Shown here: positions 1 to 5,873 of the stretch, piece after piece
How positions within the stretch are numbered: position 1 is the first letter of the stretch
How the letters are laid out: each line of letters opens with the position of its first letter
Source of the DNA: Bacteroidales bacterium UBA7009
GTDB taxonomy: Bacteria; Bacteroidota; Bacteroidia; Bacteroidales; Paludibacteraceae
Direction: 5' to 3'
Length of the DNA stretch: 13,693 nucleotides
NCBI GenBank assembly: GCA_002449665.1
Contig: DJXH01000019.1
Coordinates: forward strand, 1 to 13,693
Made by a program: the position numbers and the translations under genes
The notes under the pieces: model-generated
Databases searched by the model: none
Seen by the model: the letters and a program-made list of their open reading frames with translations, nothing else
What the model was told of the DNA's origin: nothing

Positions 1-104
1 GTTATGGTACGCAGCCCGATGGCACTGTCGACTATGTAAAAGGTGCTAATATAGCAGGCTTCATGAAAGTAGCCACAGCCATGTTAGAGCAGGGAATCAT
101 TTAA
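1..104 (+). CDS. gdhA: NADP-type glutamate dehydrogenase, C-terminal 33 residues (partial)
   Basis: The window opens inside a gene whose last 33 complete codons (from base 3) end with TAA at 102-104. The peptide contains YVKGANIAGFMKVATAM and finishes LEQGII, which closely matches the C-terminus of hexameric NADP-dependent glutamate dehydrogenases (E. coli GdhA ends with the same YVxGANIAGF...KVAxAM pattern). The enzyme interconverts glutamate with 2-oxoglutarate and ammonium, and is the main ammonium-assimilation route in many Bacteroidales. Active-site and nucleotide-binding regions lie outside the window, so cofactor preference is inferred from the family only. The downstream neighbour kbl starts 65 bp later on the same strand, with no recognisable promoter between them. 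Confidence 0.88.
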   Translation, partial: YGTQPDGTVDYVKGANIAGFMKVATAMLEQGII

Positions 105-120
105 TTGAGGAAAACAAAAA

Positions 121-134
121 ACCGGCAACCCGGT
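121..134. other. Small GC hairpin between gdhA and kbl
   Basis: ACCGG at 121-125 pairs with CCGGT at 130-134 around a CAAC loop. On the plus strand the stem is followed by a non-T-rich stretch, so it is a poor intrinsic terminator for gdhA. Read on the minus strand, the stem is followed by six T residues (the A tract at 115-120), which is the arrangement of an intrinsic terminator, but no minus-strand gene to its right points into it. The stem has only 5 bp. It may simply be a short 3'-end stabilising hairpin. Confidence 0.3.
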
Positions 135-169
135 AACCTACAAAACTACCAACCTTAAAACAAGCAACA

Positions 170-1360
170 ATGTACACCGATTTTCAATCTCACCTGCGCA
201 CCACGCTTCAGGAAATCCGTGACGCAGGTTTATATAAGAACGAGCGTGTTATCGTTACTCCCCAGTCGTCAGGCATACAGGTGGCGGACGGCAGCGATGT
301 GGTCAATTTCTGCGCGAATAACTACCTTGGTTTGGCTGATAACAGCGAGCTTATTGAGGCGGCCAAGCAGGCTATGGACGAGCGTGGCTATGGCATGGCG
401 TCGGTGCGGTTTATATGTGGTACGCAAGACACGCACAAGCGTCTGGAGCGGGCTATCAGCAGTTTCTTCGGCACCGACGATACTATTCTGTATGCTGCAT
501 GTTTCGATGCTAACGGCGGTCTGTTTGAACCCTTGCTGACCGAGGAAGACGCTATCATCAGCGACAGTCTGAATCATGCTTCCATCATTGACGGAGTTCG
601 CCTGTGTAAGGCCGTGCGTTATAGATATAAGAACGCCGATATGGCAGACCTTGAAGAGCAACTCAAGAAAGCGCAAGTTCAGAGGTTTCGTATCATAGCT
701 ACCGATGGTGTGTTCTCAATGGACGGCAACGTGTGCCCGCTGGACAGGATATACGAATTGGCAAACAAGTATAACGCCCTCGTCATGATTGATGAGAGCC
801 ACTCTGCAGGAGTAGTAGGCAAGACGGGACACGGCGTGACTGAACGATTCGGACTGCGGGGAAAGATAGAAATAATCACCGGCACGCTTGGCAAGGCATT
901 TGGCGGCGCTGTGGGCGGTTTCACTACGGGTAAGCAGGAGATAATCGACCTGCTTCGCCAGCGTTCACGGCCGTATCTTTTCAGCAACTCTATCCCGCCG
1001 ATGATAGCAGCTGCAGGTATTAAGACTTTGGAAATACTGACGCGTGACAACACCTTGCAGGACCGCTTGCATGAGAACACTGACTACTTTATCTCACGCA
1101 TGAAAGCTGCAGGTTTTGACATTAAACCGACAGAGTCGGCTATCTGTGCAGTGATGCTCTATGACGCACGTCTTAGTCAGGACTTTGCGGCTGCCTTGCA
1201 GAAAGAAGGTATATACGTGACAGGCTTCTACTATCCGGTGGTACCGAAGGGCGAAGCGCGTATTCGTGTTCAGGTTTCCGCAGCGCATACGCGCGAGCAA
1301 CTGGACAGAGGCGTGGAGGCTTTTGTGAAAATAGGTAAGCAACTGCATGTACTGAAGTGA
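170..1360 (+). CDS. kbl: Glycine C-acetyltransferase (2-amino-3-ketobutyrate CoA ligase)
   Basis: This 396-residue protein has the usual length of Kbl, a cytoplasmic PLP enzyme of the alpha-oxoamine synthase family. It splits 2-amino-3-ketobutyrate with CoA into glycine and acetyl-CoA. Visible family motifs are NNYLGLA (50-56), ATDGVFSMDGN (177-187), the PLP-ring Asp208 and His211 in MIDESHSAGVVG, and the Schiff-base lysine Lys242 in GTLGKAFGG (E. coli Kbl uses Lys244). The ATG at 170 gives the family-standard N-terminus and no Shine-Dalgarno box is visible, as is usual in Bacteroidota. Only one base separates its stop from the tdh start, so the two are almost certainly cotranscribed and translationally coupled as the threonine-degradation pair. 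Other oxoamine synthases such as BioF share the fold, but the tdh neighbour and the motifs favour Kbl strongly. Confidence 0.97.
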   Translation: MYTDFQSHLRTTLQEIRDAGLYKNERVIVTPQSSGIQVADGSDVVNFCANNYLGLADNSELIEAAKQAMDERGYGMASVRFICGTQDTHKRLERAISSFFGTDDTILYAACFDANGGLFEPLLTEEDAIISDSLNHASIIDGVRLCKAVRYRYKNADMADLEEQLKKAQVQRFRIIATDGVFSMDGNVCPLDRIYELANKYNALVMIDESHSAGVVGKTGHGVTERFGLRGKIEIITGTLGKAFGGAVGGFTTGKQEIIDLLRQRSRPYLFSNSIPPMIAAAGIKTLEILTRDNTLQDRLHENTDYFISRMKAAGFDIKPTESAICAVMLYDARLSQDFAAALQKEGIYVTGFYYPVVPKGEARIRVQVSAAHTREQLDRGVEAFVKIGKQLHVLK

Positions 1361-1361
1361 T

Positions 1362-2387
1362 ATGAAAGCATTGGTTAAACGTTATCCTCGGCGCGGTATA
1401 TGGTTTGAAGAAGTCCCGATGCCTGAGGTAGGGGTCAACGATGTACTTATCAAGGTGACCAAAGCCGCTATATGCGGCACGGATATGCACATGTACAAAT
1501 GGGACGAATGGTCACAGAAGCATTGTACGCCTCCGTATATTCAGGGGCATGAGTTTGTGGGCAGAGTGGTGGAGGTCGGTGCCGGAGTACGTAATATTAG
1601 CGTTGGCGAGCGTGTGACAGCCGAAGGGCATATAGTTTGCGGGCACTGCCGCAACTGCAGACGTGGAATGGCGCACGTATGTGAGAACAGTCTCTCGGTA
1701 GGCATTTTCGGCAAGGACGGCGCTTTTGCGGAGTATGTTTCAATTCCGGAATCTAACATTGTCAAACTACGGGACGAGATTCCGGACGACTTCGCTGCTA
1801 TCATGGATCCATTCGGAAACGCCACTCATACGGCGCTTGCGTTTCCTCTTCTCGGCGAAGATGTTCTCATTACCGGAGCCGGACTGATAGGAACGATGGC
1901 TGCCGGTATATGCCGTTTTGCAGGTGCGAAAAACATTGTCGTTACCGACCTCAATCCTCTGCGTCTCGACATCGCCAAGAAGATGGGTGCTACCCGTTGT
2001 GTGGACGGCTCAAAGGGCGAAACCGTACAACAGGCAATGGACGAACTCGGTATTCACGGTTTTGATGTCGGCTTGGAGATGTCGGGTGCTCCTGCAGCGT
2101 TCAACGATATGATTGCACATATGTACAAAGGCTCCAACATAGCCCAACTCGGTATCCTTCCCTCCAACACGCAGGTTAACTGGAGTGATATTATCTTCAA
2201 TGCCCTTACCATCAAGGGTATTACGGGTCGCCGTATGTGGGAAACATGGTATCAGATGGAGCAGATGCTGCTCGGCGGACTTGACCTCAGTCCCGTTATC
2301 ACTCACCGTTTTAAGTTTGACGACTTCCAGAAAGGTTTCGACGTGATGGTCAGCGGACAATGCGGCAAAGTGCTGCTTGAGTGGTAA
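1362..2387 (+). CDS. tdh: L-threonine 3-dehydrogenase (zinc-dependent)
   Basis: This is a 341-residue medium-chain zinc dehydrogenase, the same length as E. coli Tdh. It oxidises L-threonine with NAD+ to 2-amino-3-ketobutyrate, the Kbl substrate. Catalytic zinc ligands fall at Cys38 (AAICGTD), His63 and Glu64 (GHEF). Structural zinc ligands are Cys93, Cys96, Cys99 and Cys107. All of these positions are the same as in E. coli Tdh. The Rossmann nucleotide-binding motif GAGLIG is at 172-177, and Asp196 at the end of the following strand fits NAD+ rather than NADP+ use. Reading starts one base after the kbl stop. A hairpin 24 bp past its stop separates it from the convergent prfB. The short-chain threonine dehydrogenase class is excluded by the zinc motifs. 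This pathway would let the cell ferment threonine or make glycine from it. Confidence 0.97.
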   Translation: MKALVKRYPRRGIWFEEVPMPEVGVNDVLIKVTKAAICGTDMHMYKWDEWSQKHCTPPYIQGHEFVGRVVEVGAGVRNISVGERVTAEGHIVCGHCRNCRRGMAHVCENSLSVGIFGKDGAFAEYVSIPESNIVKLRDEIPDDFAAIMDPFGNATHTALAFPLLGEDVLITGAGLIGTMAAGICRFAGAKNIVVTDLNPLRLDIAKKMGATRCVDGSKGETVQQAMDELGIHGFDVGLEMSGAPAAFNDMIAHMYKGSNIAQLGILPSNTQVNWSDIIFNALTIKGITGRRMWETWYQMEQMLLGGLDLSPVITHRFKFDDFQKGFDVMVSGQCGKVLLEW

Positions 2388-2411
2388 TCACTATGTTATA
2401 CTAAATAATAG

Positions 2412-2440
2412 ACAACCCGACAGACAGACTGCCGGGTTGT
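2412..2440. terminator. Hairpin between convergent tdh and prfB, probable bidirectional terminator
   Basis: ACAACCCG at 2412-2419 pairs perfectly with CGGGTTGT at 2433-2440. After one A/C mismatch the stem continues with CAG (2421-2423) and CTG (2429-2431) around a 5-nt loop. The plus side is followed by TTAGTTGTATTTT. The minus side is followed by CTATTATTTAG, so both transcripts would end in AU-rich but interrupted tails. Its position between the two 3' ends (tdh stop at 2387, prfB stop at 2512) supports a shared terminator. Confidence 0.65.
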
Positions 2441-2511
2441 TTAGTTGTATTTTAGAAAGTTTCTCTTGTATAGAGGGACTATGGTTGAACAAAATTCGTT
2501 AGTAGCGGATA

Positions 2512-3618
2512 TTATTCGGGGAACTCCATAAGATATGCTTTGATGAAAGCATCTATGTCGCCGTCCATGACGGCATTGACATTGCTTGTCTGGTAGCCGG
2601 TGCGGTGGTCTTTCACGCGGCGGTCATCAAAGACGTATGAGCGTATCTGGCTGCCCCATTCGATTTTTTTCTTTCCAGCCTCCACTTTGGCTTGCGCCTG
2701 ACGGCGTTTCTCAAGTTCGAGTTCATAGAGTTGGCTGCGCAGGTGCCTAAGTGCGTTCTCGCGGTTCTTTGGCTGGTCGCGTGTTTCGGTGTTCTCTATC
2801 ACTATCTCGTCAGGCTGACCGGTGAGAGGATTGACGAACTTATAGTGCAACCTCACACCCGACTCCACTTTGTTTACGTTCTGTCCGCCTGCTCCCGAAG
2901 AGCGGAAGGTGTCCCAACTAAGCCCCGCAGGATTGACTTCTATCTCTATGCTGTCGTCTATAAGCGGCACCACAAACACGCTGGCAAAACTTGTCATACG
3001 CTTGCCTTGGGCGTTATACGGACTGACACGCACCAAGCGGTGAACGCCGTTCTCCGACTTGAGATAGCCGTATGCCATATCGCCTTCAACGGTGAAGGTA
3101 ACGGTCTTAATACCTGCCTCATCCCCCTCTTGAAGGTTGGTAACGGTGGTTTTATAGTCGTGCTTTTCGCAGTAACGCTGATACATCCGCCATAGTTGCT
3201 CTGCCCAGTCCTGTGCCTCGGTGCCGCCTGCGCCGGACACAATCTTCAGTACGGCAGGCATCTGGTCTTCCTCGTGAGAGAGCATATTCTTCATTTCGAG
3301 GTCTTCCACCTCACGGAGTGCTTTGTTATAAGCCTCGTCCACCTCCGTTTCAGTAACGAGTTCGTCCTTAAAGAAGTCGAAAGCGAGTTGCAACTCCTCC
3401 GTAGCGGCGCGCACGCCCTCATAGCCCTCTATCCAACGCTTGATGTTCTTCACCTTGCGCATCTGCTGCTCTGCGGCTTTGGCATCGTCCCAGAACCCGG
3501 GGGTTTGGGTGTGCAGTTCTTCCTCTTCAAGTTGCACGCGCTTCTCGTCAATAGCAAGATACTGCTTGAGTTTGTCGGCACGCGAGCGTATGTCTTTCAG
3601 TTGGTCAATAGTAATCAT
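2512..3618 (-). CDS. prfB: Peptide chain release factor 2, no programmed frameshift
   Basis: This 368-residue class I release factor recognises UGA/UAA stop codons on the ribosome and triggers peptide release. The GGQ catalytic motif is at 244-246 (SSGAGGQNVNK). The stop-codon recognition tripeptide, SPF in E. coli RF2, is SPY here at 199-201, followed by the RF2-type context NAQGKRMTSF. The N-terminal helical domain (YLAIDEKRVQL, then GFWDD) is of RF2 type, not RF1. In many bacteria the gene carries an in-frame TGA after a CTT codon near codon 25 that is passed by +1 frameshifting. Here the equivalent codons are CTT GCT (3558-3553), so the frame is continuous and no autoregulatory shift is possible. 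The ATG at 3618 lies about 45 nt downstream of a good Bacteroidota promoter. The gene stands alone and is divergent from holA. Confidence 0.96.
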   Translation of the reverse strand: MITIDQLKDIRSRADKLKQYLAIDEKRVQLEEEELHTQTPGFWDDAKAAEQQMRKVKNIKRWIEGYEGVRAATEELQLAFDFFKDELVTETEVDEAYNKALREVEDLEMKNMLSHEEDQMPAVLKIVSGAGGTEAQDWAEQLWRMYQRYCEKHDYKTTVTNLQEGDEAGIKTVTFTVEGDMAYGYLKSENGVHRLVRVSPYNAQGKRMTSFASVFVVPLIDDSIEIEVNPAGLSWDTFRSSGAGGQNVNKVESGVRLHYKFVNPLTGQPDEIVIENTETRDQPKNRENALRHLRSQLYELELEKRRQAQAKVEAGKKKIEWGSQIRSYVFDDRRVKDHRTGYQTSNVNAVMDGDIDAFIKAYLMEFPE

Positions 3619-3670
3619 ATAGTGGTAGTTTTATTATGTCTGTTGAGTAATTATCTTCGCAAATCGGGTG

Positions 3671-3702
3671 CAAAGTTACACATTTTTTTGCAGGTCTGCA
3701 AA
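3671..3702 (-). promoter_or_regulatory. Predicted Bacteroidota-type promoter of prfB
   Basis: On the minus strand TTTG (3702-3699) is followed, after 20 nt, by TAACTTTG (3678-3671). This fits the Bacteroidota primary sigma-factor pattern (TTTG, about 19-21 nt, TAnnTTTG). A start site some 5-8 nt downstream would leave a leader of roughly 45 nt before the prfB ATG at 3618. Its -33 element sits inside the spacer of the opposing holA promoter, so simultaneous occupancy by two polymerases is unlikely. Confidence 0.75.
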
Positions 3703-3718
3703 TATTGCCGTAACTTTG
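3687..3718 (+). promoter_or_regulatory. Predicted Bacteroidota-type promoter of holA
   Basis: TTTG (3687-3690), 20-nt spacer, TAACTTTG (3711-3718) on the plus strand matches the Bacteroidota promoter pattern exactly. Transcription starting shortly after 3720 would give a leader of about 35 nt to the ATG at 3761. This also supports rejecting the longer reading frame that begins at 3668, upstream of the promoter. The promoter would also drive mltG and the hydrolase gene unless the hairpin at 4793-4814 stops transcription. Confidence 0.78.
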
Positions 3719-3760
3719 CACGGATTATACGCTGTTTTTTGCTATTCAGCCTGCTTTAAT

Positions 3761-4789
3761 ATGAAATATGAAGATGTGATACGCCAACTTGATGCACGCA
3801 AGTACGCTCCCGCTTATATGCTTTGCGGCGAGGAGAGTTACTATATAGACCTTGTGGCAGCGAGGTTGGAAAGCGAGGTGCTTGACGAGGCGGCTCGCGC
3901 TTTTGATCAGACGGTGGTCTATGGCAAAGACCTCTCGGGCGATGACATTGCCCCTGCTGTCAGTGCCTCTCGCGGATTTCCTATGATGGGCGAAAGAAAA
4001 GTGGTGATAGTAAAAGAGGCTCAAAGCATACGCAAGTGGGAGGCTCTCGGCTTGTATATGAACAATCCGCAGCCTACAACCGTGCTCGTGATTTGCTACA
4101 AACACGGTTCGCCGGACAAACGCCTGTCTGTGTTCAAGAACTTTGAAAGCAAAGGCGGAGTGATGATGCCCTCCGACAAACTCCGTGACTATCAGGTGGC
4201 TGCTTGGGTGAAGAACTATATGGCAGAGCGGCTTAAACGGCAGAACCTCAATATAACAGTCGATCCGCGCGTACCGCAACTGCTTGCCGATTCTATCGGT
4301 GCCGACTTGAGCGGCATAGCCGGAGCGATAGACAAACTGCTTGTCGGAATGCCCCCAGACTGCAAAACGATAGATTTTGCTCTTGTGGAAAGAAACGTAG
4401 GCATAAGTAAGGATTTTAATGTGTTTGAACTGCAAGATGCTCTTGTTAAAGGAGATGTACTCAAAGCCAACCGCATAACTCGCTATTTCAGCAGCAGCAA
4501 AGACCACCCGATGATAAAAGAACTCGGCGTACTGTTCACCTTCTTCGCCAACCTTATGATTTACCACTATCTGCAAGACAAGAACGAACGCTCCGTTGCC
4601 GCCGTCCTCGGTATCCCGCCGTTCTTCGTCAAAGACTACGCTGCGGCTGCAAGGCGTTTCTCCGCAGGCAAGACATTCAGCATAATAGGCTATTTTCGCG
4701 ATATTGATGCCCGCTCCAAAGGTATCAACAACCCGAGCGCAGATGATGGCGAACTGTGGAAAGAATTGATATATAAAATACTACACTAA
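3761..4789 (+). CDS. holA: DNA polymerase III delta subunit (clamp-loader wrench)
   Basis: This 342-residue protein resembles HolA, the clamp-loader subunit that opens the beta sliding clamp. It works with tau/gamma and delta-prime in the replisome. Visible features are the N-terminal MLCGEESYYIDL segment, where a degenerate P-loop region lies in the family, then FPMMGERKVVIVKEA (about residues 69-83), and a central VAAWVKNYMAERLKRQN helical region. The C-terminal collar includes SIGADLSGIAGAIDKL and ISKDFNVFELQDAL. The open frame extends upstream to 3668, but that would start within the predicted promoter. The ATG at 3761 matches the family start and follows the promoter by about 40 nt. It heads a probable operon with mltG and the hydrolase gene. 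Delta proteins are divergent, but the ISKDxNVFELxDAL segment and length make the call firm. Confidence 0.93.
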   Translation: MKYEDVIRQLDARKYAPAYMLCGEESYYIDLVAARLESEVLDEAARAFDQTVVYGKDLSGDDIAPAVSASRGFPMMGERKVVIVKEAQSIRKWEALGLYMNNPQPTTVLVICYKHGSPDKRLSVFKNFESKGGVMMPSDKLRDYQVAAWVKNYMAERLKRQNLNITVDPRVPQLLADSIGADLSGIAGAIDKLLVGMPPDCKTIDFALVERNVGISKDFNVFELQDALVKGDVLKANRITRYFSSSKDHPMIKELGVLFTFFANLMIYHYLQDKNERSVAAVLGIPPFFVKDYAAAARRFSAGKTFSIIGYFRDIDARSKGINNPSADDGELWKELIYKILH

Positions 4790-4792
4790 AAG

Positions 4793-4814
4793 TATCAGCC
4801 AATCTTGGCTGATA
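4793..4814 (+). terminator. Strong hairpin between holA and mltG, attenuator or weak terminator
   Basis: TATCAGCCA (4793-4801) and TGGCTGATA (4806-4814) form a perfect 9-bp stem around the 4-nt loop ATCT. It starts 3 nt after the holA stop and ends 11 nt before the mltG ATG at 4826. Only AACACGC and then four T follow, so it is a poor intrinsic terminator. It could reduce read-through, protect the holA 3' end, or influence ribosome access to mltG. An in-frame TTG at 4805 lies in the loop and stem and is therefore an unlikely start. Confidence 0.5.
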
Positions 4815-4825
4815 AACACGCTTTT

Positions 4826-5872
4826 ATGACTAAAAAGAAGAAAATAATCCTCATCTCCGTACTTACTGCCTGCATAGTGCTTGTCCTGTCAGGCTGTTGG
4901 GCTTTTGAGCAGTACTATCGCCTTGAGGTATGCAACTACGAGAGTATTGATGGCGAGAGCCACGGCTATTATGTCTATCCCGGTATGACAGCCGACAGCC
5001 TCTATGCTCTTATGCAGCAGGACTATCATATAGCCTCCCACACCGACTGGCGGCTGCACAAACGTTATATGCTCTACAATACCCCACAGCCCGGCTACTA
5101 TCGTTTCCCTGCCCGAATAGGAGATAAACATCTGATACGCCGCCTGCAAGCGGGAGTGGAGTCGCCTGTGAGAATAACTTGGACACACGCCATTCGAACC
5201 CGAGATCAACTCGCCGGACACCTCGGCAGACAACTGCTGCTTGACTCGCTTGACATAAAGCAGCGGCTTGACTCTGCCGACTATCTCAGCCGATTCTCGC
5301 TTACACCCGAAACGGCTGTTTGTCTCTTTATTCCAAATACATACGAGGTCTATTGGACTTGGAGTGCGGACAAGATTTTCGAGCGTATGAAAACCGAGTA
5401 TGACCGTTTTTGGAACGAAGAGCGGCTCGGTAAAGCGCAAAACATTGGTCTTACGCCGGTGGAGGTAATGACCCTCGCCAGCATAGTGGAGTCCGAGACC
5501 AATAAACAGCAGGAGTACCCCCTCATAGCGAGCCTGTATCTCAACAGAATACACAAGGGTATGCACCTGCAAGCCTGTCCGACGGTCATCTTCGCTTCGG
5601 GCAACTTGCGTCTAAGACGCGTGCTTAAACGACATCTTGCCATTGACTCGCCTTATAATACCTACAAGTACCTCGGCTTGCCTCCAGGACCTATACGCTG
5701 TACGAGAGGGACTACCATAGATGCCGTACTTGATGCGCCCAAGACCAACTACCTCTATATGTGCGCCAATCCCGATTTTTCGGGGACACACGTCTTCTCC
5801 TCCAACTACGCTCAACACGCCGCCACAGCAAGACTATATAGACAAGAACTTGATGCAAGAAAAATAATGTAA
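4826..5872 (+). CDS. mltG: Endolytic murein transglycosylase MltG
   Basis: This 348-residue YceG/MltG-family lytic transglycosylase cuts nascent peptidoglycan glycan strands at the membrane and so sets strand length. Residues 2-24 form a basic N-terminus plus hydrophobic segment (signal anchor). The catalytic glutamate is Glu222 in LASIVESETN (E. coli Glu218 in ASIVEKET). Conserved downstream pieces are HLQACPTVIFA (247-257), DSPYNTYKYLGLPPGPI (274-290) and THVFSSNYAQH near the C-terminus. The start is set at the ATG at 4826. An in-frame TTG at 4805 lies in the upstream hairpin and would add seven residues before the basic segment. The hydrophobic segment ends in LSGC (21-24), which fits a lipobox, so a lipoprotein form is possible although the family is usually anchored by a membrane helix. 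The next gene begins one base after the stop. Confidence 0.95.
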   Translation: MTKKKKIILISVLTACIVLVLSGCWAFEQYYRLEVCNYESIDGESHGYYVYPGMTADSLYALMQQDYHIASHTDWRLHKRYMLYNTPQPGYYRFPARIGDKHLIRRLQAGVESPVRITWTHAIRTRDQLAGHLGRQLLLDSLDIKQRLDSADYLSRFSLTPETAVCLFIPNTYEVYWTWSADKIFERMKTEYDRFWNEERLGKAQNIGLTPVEVMTLASIVESETNKQQEYPLIASLYLNRIHKGMHLQACPTVIFASGNLRLRRVLKRHLAIDSPYNTYKYLGLPPGPIRCTRGTTIDAVLDAPKTNYLYMCANPDFSGTHVFSSNYAQHAATARLYRQELDARKIM

Positions 5873-5873
5873 T

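Larger units (their letters stand above)
3668..3721. repeat. Concentric inverted repeat spanning the prfB/holA divergent promoter
   Basis: Outer arms GTGCAAAGTTAC (3668-3679) and GTAACTTTGCAC (3710-3721) are perfect 12-bp reverse complements. Inner arms TTTGCAG (3687-3693) and CTGCAAA (3696-3702) are perfect 7-bp reverse complements. Both pairs share the same centre, between 3694 and 3695. The outer arms contain the two -7 elements and the inner arms contain the two -33 elements, so the dyad follows from two near-identical promoters facing away from each other, with the spacer bases between arms not symmetrical. Confidence 0.85.

Noticed and set aside
105..169. Possible riboswitch or promoter before kbl
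   Set aside because: The 65-bp gap is too short for a glycine or similar riboswitch, and no TAnnTTTG box is present. Only a small hairpin is seen.
2692..3759. Plus-strand open frames opposite prfB (to 3195 and from 3196 to 3759)
   Set aside because: They are complementary shadows of prfB. The second even runs through the divergent promoter, and neither shows a domain.
3668..3760. Longer open frame giving 31 extra N-terminal residues to HolA
   Set aside because: The extension begins at the left edge of the divergent promoter dyad, upstream of the predicted transcription start. The ATG at 3761 matches the family N-terminus.
3746..4576. 276-codon open frame antisense to holA
   Set aside because: It has no family resemblance, lies fully opposite a well-supported gene, and no promoter points into it.
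4805..4825. TTG start for MltG
   Set aside because: It lies in the loop and stem of a hairpin and places seven residues before the basic signal region. The ATG at 4826 gives a normal signal anchor.
4889..5572. 227-codon open frame antisense to mltG
   Set aside because: It lies opposite a gene with clear catalytic motifs and shows no recognisable domain of its own.
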